Part shown: positions 55,249 to 63,596 of the stretch, piece by piece
How positions within the stretch are numbered: position 1 is the first letter of the stretch
Layout: each line of letters begins with the position of its first letter
Source: Clostridiales bacterium
GTDB lineage: Bacteria; Bacillota; Clostridia; Oscillospirales; Ruminococcaceae
Assembly (NCBI GenBank): GCA_019423685.1
Contig: JAHZAY010000007.1
Coordinates: 62,001 to 126,000 of the forward strand
Direction: 5' to 3'
DNA length: 64,000 bases
Notes under the pieces: generated by a model
What the model was told of the DNA's origin: nothing
Database searches by the model: none
What the model saw: only the letters and a program-made list of their open reading frames with translations
Program-made: the position numbers and the translations under genes

Positions 55249-57837
55249 TTATTCGCCCTCGCTCCATTCCTGTTGCTCGGGCTGGCTCTCCTGCTGTGCA
55301 GCCGCCTGTTCGGCTTCCTGCTGTTTTTCCAGAGCATCCGGGTCGATATTGACGGTGACGATCGAACCGATCTCTGCGCTGGACCCTTCTGGCGGGTCCT
55401 GGGTGACGATAATCTCTTCTGCACCGTCCGGCACAGAACCCACAATGTTGATGTTGAATCCAGCATTGGTAATCAACTGGTTTGCATCCGATACGCTGCG
55501 TCCCACAACATCCGGTACAGTACCGTTGCTGTTTGCCTCGCTCTCATCGGTATAGAGAATGACCGTACCGCCATACGGCAGGGTCTTTCCCGCCTCTGGA
55601 ACCTGTTTGAGTACCGATACACCCTGACCGACAATCTCTGTTTTCAGTCCCGCCTTGCGGATGTTCGCCTGTGCCTCGTGCGGTTTGGTATTGACATAAT
55701 TTCCTACCGTGACGTCCTCCTGTTGTGCTTTTTCTTCCTCCGTAAAGCTCGGCTCATAGCCAAGATAAGGGAGAATATCCTCGAGCATTGCACCTACAAC
55801 CGGAACCGCAATGGTAGAGGACAGCGCATCGCCTACTACCGGCTCATCAAGTGCAACCAGAATCGCAATCTTCGGGTCGTCTGCCGGTGCAAATCCAAGG
55901 AAGGAAAGGACGTTTCCGTACTGATTTCCATTTTCGTCGAAGTTATCCAGTTTCTCGGAGGTTCCGGTCTTGCCGCCGATGCGGTAGCCTGGAATTGCCG
56001 CATTTCGTCCGCTGGCATCGTCGCCGCCTGCGACAACCTGCTCGCCCATGTAGCAGATTTTCGCGGACGTTTCTTGCGAAATAACCTGCCGGCGAACGGT
56101 GGGTTCTGTCGTCTCCACAATGTTGTGATCGGAATCGATAATCTGCTTGACGACATACGGCTGCATCAAATTGCCGCCGTTTAACGCCGCAGACAGAGCG
56201 GTAATGAGCTGGATGCCGGAGACCTTAAAGGTCTGGCCGAACGAGCTGGAGCTCAGCTCTGCAATGCCCATATCGTCGAGGGTGTAGTACATTCCGGCGT
56301 TGTCTGCCTCACCTGGTAGATCGATACCGGTCAGATCACCCAAACCAAAGCGGTCAAAATAGGTGGTGAAGTTTTCAGCGCCGGTCGCCTGGCCGACCTC
56401 GATGAGGGCTGGGTTGCAGGAGTGCTTGATGGCCTCCGTCAGCGTCTGCAATCCATGTCCGCCGTTGGTGCGCTTCCAGCAGTGAATTTTGTTGCCGGCA
56501 ACCTCCTTGTAGCCGATGCAGTAATAGGTGCTGTCCATCGTCACACTGCCGCTGTCCAGAGCAGCCGAGGCGGTGATGAGCTTAAAGACCGAACCCGGCT
56601 CATACGGGTCGGATATGACCTTATTTCGCCACTGACGGTTCTGCTCGTCGAGCAGCCAATCGCTGAATTCCTCCTCGGTCAGTCCGCCGCTGAGCGCCCT
56701 TGCACGCAGGTTGTCGGTGAGCAGGTCGTTTGCTGTGATGTCCGAAAGTTCCAATTCTTCCTGTGGTTGGGTGGATGTCTGGACAGAAGAGGTCGTTTGC
56801 TGTGCTGTCTGCTGCTCTGTGTTCTCTGTATTCTGGGATTCTGTTTGGTTGACGCCCTCCTGATTGGCCGTCTGTTGGGCAGTATCGGTAGTATTCAGTG
56901 AGCCCTTCTCCCGCTTTTTGCGGATTTCTTCCTCCAAGCGCAGCACCGCCTGCTTGTCGGTGAGCTGACGCGGATTGTTTGGATCAAAGTCCGGCTTGCT
57001 GGCCATCGCCAAAATCTCGCCGGTATCCACATCCATCACAATGCCGAAGGCGCGCTCCTTGACCTCATGCTCGCTGACGGCAATCTCCAGGTGCTTCTCC
57101 ACAAAGTGCTGAATGACCTCATCGATGGTAAGGACCAAGGAGTTTCCGTCCTGCGACTCGTACAGCTTCTCATACTGGAACGGCATTTCGCCGTTCTGGC
57201 CATTTTTTGCAGAGACGATTCTGCCCTCGGTGCCGGTGAGGATTTTATTGTAGTAGGACTCCAAGCCATAGGCTCCACGGTTGTCGTACGCATTGACAAA
57301 ACCGAGCACCGAGGCTGCAAGGTCGTCGAACGGATAGACACGCTGGGTGCCCTGGCTGAGCGTAATGCAGTTCACGTCATTTTCCTGCATAAACAGCTCG
57401 ATGGCGTCCGCCGTCTCCTTTTCCACTCCATAAGCCAACACTTCCCAGTAGGAACCGGTGTTCTCTGCGCGCTCGCGGATAGTGGCCTCGTCGGTATCGA
57501 TCAGCGAAGGCAAACCGGTCAGCGGATCGCACAAAACCTGTAGTTCCTCTTCCCGGCTCTCCTGATTGCTGCTCAGGTTTGCCGGCTCGAATACGACATC
57601 CCACACCGTCTTGCTGGTGGCCAAAGTTTTCATATTGGTGTCATAGATGGAACCGCGATGCGGCTCAATGATCGTGTCCTTGAGCTGCTGATTGAGCGCC
57701 ATCTGCTTGTAATAGTCGCCGTCAATAATCTGCAAATAGAAAAGTCTTGCTACGAGCACCAGACTGCACAGGACGCTGAGCACCAGGGCAACGACGGCGA
57801 TTTTGAGTTTGGTTACATTTTTGGAAGAACCGGACAT
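55249..57837 (-). CDS. ftsI: Class B penicillin-binding protein with two PASTA domains (FtsI/SpoVD type)
   Basis: The 862-residue transpeptidase has one N-terminal membrane segment (about 10-33), a dimerisation domain, a Gln/Thr/Asn-rich insertion (about 310-365), and the transpeptidase domain with the active Ser in SVFK near 430, SCN near 490 and KTGTS near 635. Two PASTA repeats follow (about 720-775 and 780-835) and a Gln/Glu-rich tail. It works with FtsW at the septum. The start at 57837 lacks a close Shine-Dalgarno; GGGAT lies 13 bases before. A vegetative FtsI or sporulation SpoVD role cannot be separated here. Confidence 0.92.
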   Translation of the reverse strand: MSGSSKNVTKLKIAVVALVLSVLCSLVLVARLFYLQIIDGDYYKQMALNQQLKDTIIEPHRGSIYDTNMKTLATSKTVWDVVFEPANLSSNQESREEELQVLCDPLTGLPSLIDTDEATIRERAENTGSYWEVLAYGVEKETADAIELFMQENDVNCITLSQGTQRVYPFDDLAASVLGFVNAYDNRGAYGLESYYNKILTGTEGRIVSAKNGQNGEMPFQYEKLYESQDGNSLVLTIDEVIQHFVEKHLEIAVSEHEVKERAFGIVMDVDTGEILAMASKPDFDPNNPRQLTDKQAVLRLEEEIRKKREKGSLNTTDTAQQTANQEGVNQTESQNTENTEQQTAQQTTSSVQTSTQPQEELELSDITANDLLTDNLRARALSGGLTEEEFSDWLLDEQNRQWRNKVISDPYEPGSVFKLITASAALDSGSVTMDSTYYCIGYKEVAGNKIHCWKRTNGGHGLQTLTEAIKHSCNPALIEVGQATGAENFTTYFDRFGLGDLTGIDLPGEADNAGMYYTLDDMGIAELSSSSFGQTFKVSGIQLITALSAALNGGNLMQPYVVKQIIDSDHNIVETTEPTVRRQVISQETSAKICYMGEQVVAGGDDASGRNAAIPGYRIGGKTGTSEKLDNFDENGNQYGNVLSFLGFAPADDPKIAILVALDEPVVGDALSSTIAVPVVGAMLEDILPYLGYEPSFTEEEKAQQEDVTVGNYVNTKPHEAQANIRKAGLKTEIVGQGVSVLKQVPEAGKTLPYGGTVILYTDESEANSNGTVPDVVGRSVSDANQLITNAGFNINIVGSVPDGAEEIIVTQDPPEGSSAEIGSIVTVNIDPDALEKQQEAEQAAAQQESQPEQQEWSEGE

Positions 57838-57979
57838 CTTTGTATAATCATCCCTTACTTGTTTCGAAAATTTCCCTCTGAAACAAAACAAGAGCTAAGA
57901 CGTCATCTCTGCTTCTTAACTCCTGTTTTTGGCTCGAGGCCAATTTTTCAAATGTTGAACAAATTCAACCTCCGAGTGT

Positions 57980-58480
57980 TTATTCCATTGTATTTTCCGA
58001 CGGATTGAGATATTCCATCAAGCTGGAGAACGCTGCCTTCAGTTGATCCAGCAGGGAGGTATTGTAATCCTCCACCTCGTCCACGCTGTCACCGTCCGAA
58101 AAGCTGACGTAGGTTACCTGATCCTCGCGCAGCTTGGACATCCCCATCTCTCGGGTTACTACCGACTCGATGTTGTTGAGCGCCATCGAGCTTTCCAGTT
58201 CCGCGCTCAAAGTGCGGTAATCGGACTGCAACAGCTCCAAAGCCTGCGTGCTTTCGGTAATTTTCATTGTCACCTCTGTGATCGCAACCTGGCTGAAGAT
58301 GATGCCCAGTATTCCCACAAAGAAAATGGAGATACACAGCGACATCTTTGCGACAAAAGCCCGCGTCTGTCTTGCATGGCGTTTCTTTTCGACAACGCGC
58401 AGCTTGGGTTTAGACTCCGGCACGCGCCGGGAAGTTTCGAACCGTTCAAAATCGTACGCTAAATTACTTTGCCTTGCCAT
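57980..58480 (-). CDS. ftsL: FtsL-like cell division protein
   Basis: The 166-residue bitopic protein has a basic cytoplasmic part, one membrane segment (about 45-68) and a coiled-coil stretch outside with a heptad pattern (about 72-105), then EMGMSKLREDQVTYV, typical of FtsL. The tail is Asp/Glu rich. The ATG at 58480 follows AAGGTGG. It sits between rsmH and the PBP gene, the usual ftsL place. Sequence divergence is normal for the family. Confidence 0.85.
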   Translation of the reverse strand: MARQSNLAYDFERFETSRRVPESKPKLRVVEKKRHARQTRAFVAKMSLCISIFFVGILGIIFSQVAITEVTMKITESTQALELLQSDYRTLSAELESSMALNNIESVVTREMGMSKLREDQVTYVSFSDGDSVDEVEDYNTSLLDQLKAAFSSLMEYLNPSENTME

Positions 58481-58636
58481 GGCTTCCGACCACCTTTTTA
58501 TGATTGTTTTCCTTCGGCGACTAAATGTTGCCCCTTGACCCACACCACTTTGCTCATCCTCACGGTTTTGCGGCGTCAAGTGCCCGTTACAGGAACCGGC
58601 AAATGGTTCTCCACTTCAATCGTCTGATCCTCTGTT

Positions 58637-59578
58637 CTAATCTTTAATCTTTTCCAACACGCGCAGCTTTGCGCTTCTGCTGCGGTTGTTCTGTTCGATC
58701 TCTTCGAGGGTTGGCTCGATCGGCTTTTTCGGTACAAGCTTTGCCCGCGGGGTTTTGCCGCAGACGCACACCGGAAATTCCGGCGGACAGGTGCAGCCAA
58801 TGGTAAAGGAGTGGAACATCTGCTTGACAATTCTGTCCTCCAGTGAATGGAAGGTGATAATGCAGAAACGTCCGCCCACATTTAAGCGTGCAAAGCTGCC
58901 TTCGATACATTCTTTGAGGTAATCCAGCTCGTGGTTTACCTCGATGCGGATTGCTTGAAATGTCTGTTTGGCTGGGTGCCCCTTTGCGCGTTTGGCCGCC
59001 ATCGGCAGGGCCTGCTTAATCAGGTCCACCAGCTCAAAGGTGGTCTCCACTGGCTTTTTTTCTCTGGCTTCCACGATTGCTGCTGCAATGCGGGGAGCAA
59101 ACTTTTCCTCTCCGTAATCTCGCAGGATGCGGATGAGGTCCTCTTTGGAGTAGGTGTTCACCACATCATACGCACTCAGCCCCTGCTGGCTCATGCGCAT
59201 ATCCAGATGGGAGTCGAAGTGGTAGGAAAATCCTCTCTGTGCGGTATCCAGCTGTCTGGAGGAGACTCCCAAGTCCAACAGGATGCCATCTACCCGATCG
59301 ATACCGAGGGTATCGAGGATTTGGGGGATATCTTTAAAATCTCCCCGCACCACCTGTGCTGCCGGATATTGTGCAAGGCGCTCGGTGGCAGTTTGGATGG
59401 CGTCCGGGTCCTTGTCGATGGAAATAAGCCGGCCGCCCTTTGCTGCGTCCAGCCGCATCGCGATCTGAGAGGAGTGCCCCGCACCGCCCGCTGTGCCGTC
59501 CACATAGATGCCGTCGGGCTTGATGTTGAGCCCTTCAATCGTCTCGTGCAGCAGCACAGGAACATGCTGAAATTCCAT
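58637..59578 (-). CDS. rsmH: 16S rRNA (cytosine1402-N4)-methyltransferase RsmH (MraW)
   Basis: The 313-residue enzyme methylates C1402 of 16S rRNA with SAM. Motifs [10 protein letters not shown] near 28, [12 protein letters not shown] near 100, [11 protein letters not shown] and the C-terminal [13 protein letters not shown] near 270 match the family. It lies 59 bases after mraZ. Confidence 0.98.
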   Translation of the reverse strand: MEFQHVPVLLHETIEGLNIKPDGIYVDGTAGGAGHSSQIAMRLDAAKGGRLISIDKDPDAIQTATERLAQYPAAQVVRGDFKDIPQILDTLGIDRVDGILLDLGVSSRQLDTAQRGFSYHFDSHLDMRMSQQGLSAYDVVNTYSKEDLIRILRDYGEEKFAPRIAAAIVEAREKKPVETTFELVDLIKQALPMAAKRAKGHPAKQTFQAIRIEVNHELDYLKECIEGSFARLNVGGRFCIITFHSLEDRIVKQMFHSFTIGCTCPPEFPVCVCGKTPRAKLVPKKPIEPTLEEIEQNNRSRSAKLRVLEKIKD

Positions 59579-59637
59579 CTGAATCGCCTCCCCTCTCTAC
59601 AAAAAAAACTTTTCTTTCATTTGGTGTTGCCGCTGTT

Positions 59638-60060
59638 TTAAAAATCCAGCTCGTCCATTGTCTGTGCAATCATATCCGAGGTAACTTCAGAACACATTGT
59701 TTCCCACTTCTCCTGGTTCCAAATCTCTGCGCGGTTGGACGCGCCGACGATGACCAGATCCTTCTGAAGTCCTGCATATTGGCGCAGGTTTTGCGGGATC
59801 AAGATTCTTCCCTGCTTGTCCGGCTGCACCTGGGTGGCGCCGGCAAATAAGAAGCGCTGCAACGCGCGCGCCTTGGACAACGGCAGAGCGTTTAGCTTTT
59901 TGGTGAGTTTTTCCCACTCGTCATTTGAGTAGACAAACAAGCACTCATCGCCAAGCCCTTTGGAGAGGATGAAACTGTCGCCGAGGTCTTCGCGCAGCTT
60001 TGCCGGGAAATTGACTCTCCCCTTGGTATCCAGACTGTGCTGGTATTCCCCAATCAGCAT
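59638..60060 (-). CDS. mraZ: Transcriptional regulator MraZ
   Basis: The 140-residue protein has two AbrB-like halves, each with the DxxGR motif: GEYQHSLDTKGRVNFP near 5-20 and PDKQGRILIP near 80. MraZ represses its own dcw operon by binding direct repeats. I chose the ATG at 60060, seven bases after GAGGTGG; a GTG two codons earlier sits on that site. It heads the cluster, and its boxes lie 90-120 bases upstream. Confidence 0.96.
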   Translation of the reverse strand: MLIGEYQHSLDTKGRVNFPAKLREDLGDSFILSKGLGDECLFVYSNDEWEKLTKKLNALPLSKARALQRFLFAGATQVQPDKQGRILIPQNLRQYAGLQKDLVIVGASNRAEIWNQEKWETMCSEVTSDMIAQTMDELDF

Positions 60061-60152
60061 TGCCACACCACCTCATGCGAAACGGAAATTGCGATGCCCC
60101 ACTCCCCTTAAAAAAAGTTTTGTGGGAATTTTGTTTTCTCTCACACCGCAGC

Positions 60153-60182
60153 TCCCTACTTTTCCCCACTTCTCTCCACTTT
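60153..60182 (-). promoter_or_regulatory. Three tandem MraZ-type boxes in the mraZ leader
   Basis: On the minus strand AAAGTGGAGA (60173-60182), GAAGTGGGGA (60163-60172) and AAAGTAGGGA (60153-60162) follow without a gap at exactly ten-base period. They resemble the GTGG-type direct repeats bound by MraZ and begin at the predicted start site, seven bases after the -10. Autorepression of the whole dcw cluster is the likely role. Confidence 0.8.
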
Positions 60183-60188
60183 GTAATT

Positions 60189-60217
60189 ATTATAACTTTG
60201 TTTACAAAAAATTGCAA
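60189..60217 (-). promoter_or_regulatory. Sigma-A promoter of mraZ and the dcw cluster
   Basis: TTGCAA (60212-60217) and TATAAT (60189-60194) are 17 bases apart on the minus strand. The start near 60182 falls at the first MraZ-type box, with a leader of about 120 bases. Confidence 0.88.
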
Positions 60218-60356
60218 GTCTTTTGGGCCCTTCCCATGACAGAAATTAACGACAAAACACGTCATTTTCCTAAAATTTCTGTGCACTTTCCAGAAATTTC
60301 CTCTCTGTATGCTTTTTTTATCCATAACCTCCAGCTATTTTTTATTACGGACATAA

Positions 60357-60393
60357 AAAATCAGTGGAAAGCCTCATGACAAGAAAGCTTTCC
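60357..60393 (-). terminator. Terminator after the EIIA-like gene
   Basis: On the minus strand GGAAAGC and GCTTTCC enclose a 14-base loop, followed within three bases by GATTTTTT. It lies 18 bases after the EIIA stop. Confidence 0.65.
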
Positions 60394-60410
60394 GCCGATC
60401 GAATTTTCTA

Positions 60411-60846
60411 TTATATTAGCACCTCATACATCTGATGAACCCCGGACGCTGCAAGCAGCTTTTCGCGCACCTGCCCTTCGCTGAGCTTTTGTGCCAGATC
60501 CATCATCACCGCAATGTGTCCCCGATCGTCCCTCGCCGCCAACATAAATACCAGCCGCACCGGATCGTTTGTGGGATGTCCAAAGGCAACCGGTTCCTGT
60601 AGTCTCACCAAACTCAGCGACTCACACAGCACATCTTCCTTTGGCCGCGCGTGCGCCACCGCAATCCCTTTTGCCAGAACGATATAGGGTCCCTCGCTGT
60701 GCACCTGCGCAACAACCCTTTCCAGATAACTTTTCTGAATGGACCCATTTTCTATCAAGGACTTTGCCGCAAAGCAAACAGCTTCTTCCCAGTCTTTGGC
60801 CTTTACCCCATCCAGAATGGAATCTTCCTTTAAATAGGTCCAACAT
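60411..60846 (-). pseudogene. PTS EIIA (fructose/ascorbate-type) gene with a frameshift near the start
   Basis: The 3' frame encodes an EIIA domain with the phosphorylated His in KGIAVAHARPKE, FGHPTNDPVRLVFML and a C-terminal helix. No start codon with a site exists in that frame. In the +1 neighbouring frame, AAGGAGG is followed seven bases later by the ATG at 60846, which reads MLDLFK; skipping one G in AAAGGAAG (about 60827-60834) gives MLDLFKEDSILDGV, a normal EIIA start of about 144 residues. So the gene is shifted by one base: a mutation, sequencing error or programmed shift. No EIIB or EIIC is nearby. Confidence 0.7.
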
Positions 60847-61138
60847 TTCTTATGCCTCCTTGTCCCAGTTTCTTTCTCCCTTTCAAGATACAAAATTTGG
60901 CAACATTTTGCAACTGTTTTGGTAGATTTTCTGACCTTGTTGGTATTTTGATTAGAATTTTTCTCCCTCTGCTTTCTTTTTTTAGTCAAAGAGAAAGGTC
61001 TATAAAAAAAATCAATTTGATCCGGATGCCATATATAAAATATCAATTGGACTTTACTCCTAAATTTTTTTACTCTTATTTTATTGAAGAAACTATGTCG
61101 ATTTTTCTAAAAAACACACAGAAAAGAGAGAAACACAA

Positions 61139-62293
61139 ATGCAGATCAAAAAAGAACTTCCTGAAGTTTTTCATGAGTTCAGCGAGATGCGCCAAAAATC
61201 CTTTATGGCCGCTTATGAGCTCAAACAGAAAAACATTCCGTTCATCGGCACCTTCTGCACCTATTTCCCGCAGGAAATTGCCATGGCGATGGGCGCTTGC
61301 GTGGTCGGTCTTTGCTCTACCTCCGATGAGACCATTCCGGACGCTGAAAAGGATCTCCCCCGCAACCTCTGCCCGCTCATCAAATCCAGCTATGGCTTTG
61401 CAAAAACAGACAAGTGCCCTTACTTCTACTTCTCTGACCTGATCGTGGGAGAAACAACCTGCGACGGAAAAAAGAAGATGTACGAATACCTCGGCCAGTT
61501 TAAGCCGGTGTACACCATGGAACTGCCAAACTCCCAGAGCCCGGAAGGTCTCGAACTGTGGACCAAAGAGATTATCAAGCTCAAGGAAAAACTGGAATCC
61601 TACTTTGAGGTAACCATCACCGACGAAGAGGTTCGCAAACAGGTCAAGATCATGAACGAAGTGCGCCGCGCAATGAAGGAATTTTACGCGCTGACCATGG
61701 TCGAACCCGTTCCGCTGCTGGGCCAGGATATGTTCAAGGTTTTGTACGGCTCCTCCTTCCGCTTTAATAAGGTTAAGCTCCCGGACGAGATTCGCGCCGT
61801 CACCGCTAAGATCAAGGCGGAATATGAAGAAAACCCCAACAAGTATCCAAAAGCTCCCCGCATCCTGGTCACCGGTTGCCCAATTGGCGGAGGTGCTTCC
61901 AAATGCGTCAAAGCGATCGAGGATAACGGCGGTCACGTTGTTGTCTTTGAAAACTGCTCCGGCGCCAAATCCTTCGACAAATTGGTCGACGAGGATGCTC
62001 CGGACATCTACCGCGCAATTGCGGAACGCTATCTGAGCATCGGCTGCTCGGTTATGACGCCAAATCCAAATCGCTTGGAACTGCTGGGACGACTGATCGA
62101 TGAGTACCGCATCGACGCCGTAGTGGAGGTTACCCTGCAGGCATGCCACACCTACAATGTGGAGTCGCTGGGAATCAAGCGCTTTGTCAATGAACAGAAG
62201 GGCATTCCGTACATGGCAGTGGAAACCGATTACTCCACCGCCGACATCGGACAGCTCAACACCAGAATGGCCGCCTTCATCGAGATGTTGTAA
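61139..62293 (+). CDS. 2-hydroxyacyl-CoA dehydratase/double-cubane cluster protein
   Basis: The 384-residue protein belongs to the HgdB/YjiM (DUF: hydroxyacyl-CoA dehydratase D) family. Cysteines likely to bind iron-sulfur clusters occur in IGTFCTYFP, VGLCSTS, RNLCPLI, TDKCPYF, TTCDGKKKM, VTGCPIGG, ENCSGA and LQACHTYN. It is a stand-alone single subunit with its activator, as in double-cubane cluster proteins, whose natural substrate is unknown but which do reductions at very low potential. No dehydratase alpha partner is present, so a DCCP-like reductase is likelier than a hydroxyacyl-CoA dehydratase. Only a weak GAGAG precedes the ATG. Confidence 0.88.
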   Translation: MQIKKELPEVFHEFSEMRQKSFMAAYELKQKNIPFIGTFCTYFPQEIAMAMGACVVGLCSTSDETIPDAEKDLPRNLCPLIKSSYGFAKTDKCPYFYFSDLIVGETTCDGKKKMYEYLGQFKPVYTMELPNSQSPEGLELWTKEIIKLKEKLESYFEVTITDEEVRKQVKIMNEVRRAMKEFYALTMVEPVPLLGQDMFKVLYGSSFRFNKVKLPDEIRAVTAKIKAEYEENPNKYPKAPRILVTGCPIGGGASKCVKAIEDNGGHVVVFENCSGAKSFDKLVDEDAPDIYRAIAERYLSIGCSVMTPNPNRLELLGRLIDEYRIDAVVEVTLQACHTYNVESLGIKRFVNEQKGIPYMAVETDYSTADIGQLNTRMAAFIEML

Positions 62294-62294
62294 T

Positions 62295-63059
62295 ATGTTG
62301 ACATTAGGTATTGATTCTGGATCCACCACAACAAAAGGCGCTTTGTTTGATGGAGAAAAAATTGTCCGCACAGCCATTTTGCCCACCACGGCCAATCCAA
62401 AGGAGAGCATCGGGCGGCTTTATGAGATGCTCTACAACGAGGATGTGGCCTACACGGTGTCCACTGGCTACGGACGCGCCCTGCTGGATCAGGCAGACAA
62501 ACAGATCACCGAGATTACCTGTCACGCCAGAGGCGCGGCTTTCCTGAACCCCAATATCCGGGCGGTCGTGGATATTGGCGGCCAGGACTGCAAAGCCATC
62601 CTCCTGGACAACAGTTTAAATGTCGTAGACTTCATCATGAACGATAAGTGTGCCGCCGGTACCGGTCGCTTTATCGAGGTGATGATGCGCATTCTGGAAG
62701 AAAGCATCGACAACATCGACCAGTTTGTGCAGGGTCATCAGCCGATCAACATCACCAGCATGTGCACCGTCTTTGCCGAGAGCGAGATTGTAAGCTTGCT
62801 CGCCAAAGGCGCAGACAAGGGAGACATTGCACTGGGCATTATCAATTCGATCTGCCGCAGAACCTCCTTCTTCGCACAAAAGTTGAACCTCACCGGAGAG
62901 ATTTTCTTCAGCGGCGGTCTTGCCCGCTTTGAGATTTTCCGCTCCACGATGGAGAGCTATCTCAAAATCCCGGTGCGCACCTCCGAGCTGTCTCAGTACG
63001 CTGGAGCTATCGGTGCGGCCGTCATCGGCTTTAACAAGGCAAAGAGAATGCAGGCATAG
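62295..63059 (+). CDS. Acyl-CoA dehydratase activase (HgdC/YjiL-like ATPase)
   Basis: The 254-residue ATPase of the ASKHA fold starts with LGIDSGSTTTKGALFDG, has DIGGQDCKAI near 95, NDKCAAGTGRFIEVM with the cluster Cys near 118 and SMCTVFAESE near 157. Two monomers share one [4Fe-4S] cluster and push electrons, with ATP, into the partner protein. Its ATG comes one base after the partner's stop, so they are translationally coupled and work as a pair. Confidence 0.93.
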   Translation: MLTLGIDSGSTTTKGALFDGEKIVRTAILPTTANPKESIGRLYEMLYNEDVAYTVSTGYGRALLDQADKQITEITCHARGAAFLNPNIRAVVDIGGQDCKAILLDNSLNVVDFIMNDKCAAGTGRFIEVMMRILEESIDNIDQFVQGHQPINITSMCTVFAESEIVSLLAKGADKGDIALGIINSICRRTSFFAQKLNLTGEIFFSGGLARFEIFRSTMESYLKIPVRTSELSQYAGAIGAAVIGFNKAKRMQA

Positions 63060-63090
63060 GCACGATAACAACAATGATAGCCAAAACAGC

Positions 63091-63131
63091 AAGCGGCATG
63101 GCAACTAAAAGTTGCCATGCCGCTTTTTTTA
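63091..63131. terminator. Terminator after the activase gene
   Basis: AAGCGGCATGGCAAC and GTTGCCATGCCGCTT form a 15-pair stem with loop TAAAA, then T7. It is between converging genes and its A/T symmetry lets it serve both; it touches the stop codon of the minus-strand gene at 63129. Confidence 0.92.
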
Positions 63132-63596
63132 TCCCAGCGAAACAATCAAATCGTCATTGTCCCAGGCGCTCACCGTCTGCGCATCCTTTTCTACCTCCAG
63201 CACCATGCGGATTTGCACACTGTCTCCCGCCGGCACCTGCACATAATAGGGGGCATACTGCTGTCCCTCCGAATAGAGGCTTTCCAGCACCGAGCAGATG
63301 CTGCCGGAGGGGTTAGAGTAGAAGGCGCTGTTGACCGAGTAAGAGCCGTCCACCGCCTTGTCGTTTTGCAGAGTACAGGTAACAACGTAGTAGTCGTACC
63401 ACTCCGGGTCCACTACACTGTGCCCCATCGTCAAGAGGTTGAGCATCTCCTCGTCGTCCAGCTTCTGCTCCACCTTCAGCTCGGTGGGATAGACCAGGTC
63501 ATAACTGCGGTATTGAAACGCATCCAGTTGGCCCATGACCACTGAGATCGCCACGATCGCAGTAAAAACCCAAAACACAACCTTGAGCGATTTCAT
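63129..63596 (-). CDS. Exported or membrane-anchored protein of unknown function
   Basis: The 155-residue protein starts at 63596 after GGGAGGAG, with a hydrophobic N-terminus (about 6-25), then a Tyr, Asp and Val-rich domain. A strand-rich part with YYVVTCTLQND and VQVPAGDSVQIRMVLEVEKD suggests a beta-sandwich, as in DUF4352-like or immunoglobulin-type extracellular domains, but I cannot assign a family. It overlaps the gene upstream by four bases. Confidence 0.75.
   Translation of the reverse strand: MKSLKVVFWVFTAIVAISVVMGQLDAFQYRSYDLVYPTELKVEQKLDDEEMLNLLTMGHSVVDPEWYDYYVVTCTLQNDKAVDGSYSVNSAFYSNPSGSICSVLESLYSEGQQYAPYYVQVPAGDSVQIRMVLEVEKDAQTVSAWDNDDLIVSLG

Noticed and set aside
60622..60846. 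74-codon open frame starting at the ATG at 60846 as a separate gene
   Set aside because: Beyond the first six codons it has the composition of a shadow of the EIIA frame; the start is better joined to EIIA by a one-base shift.
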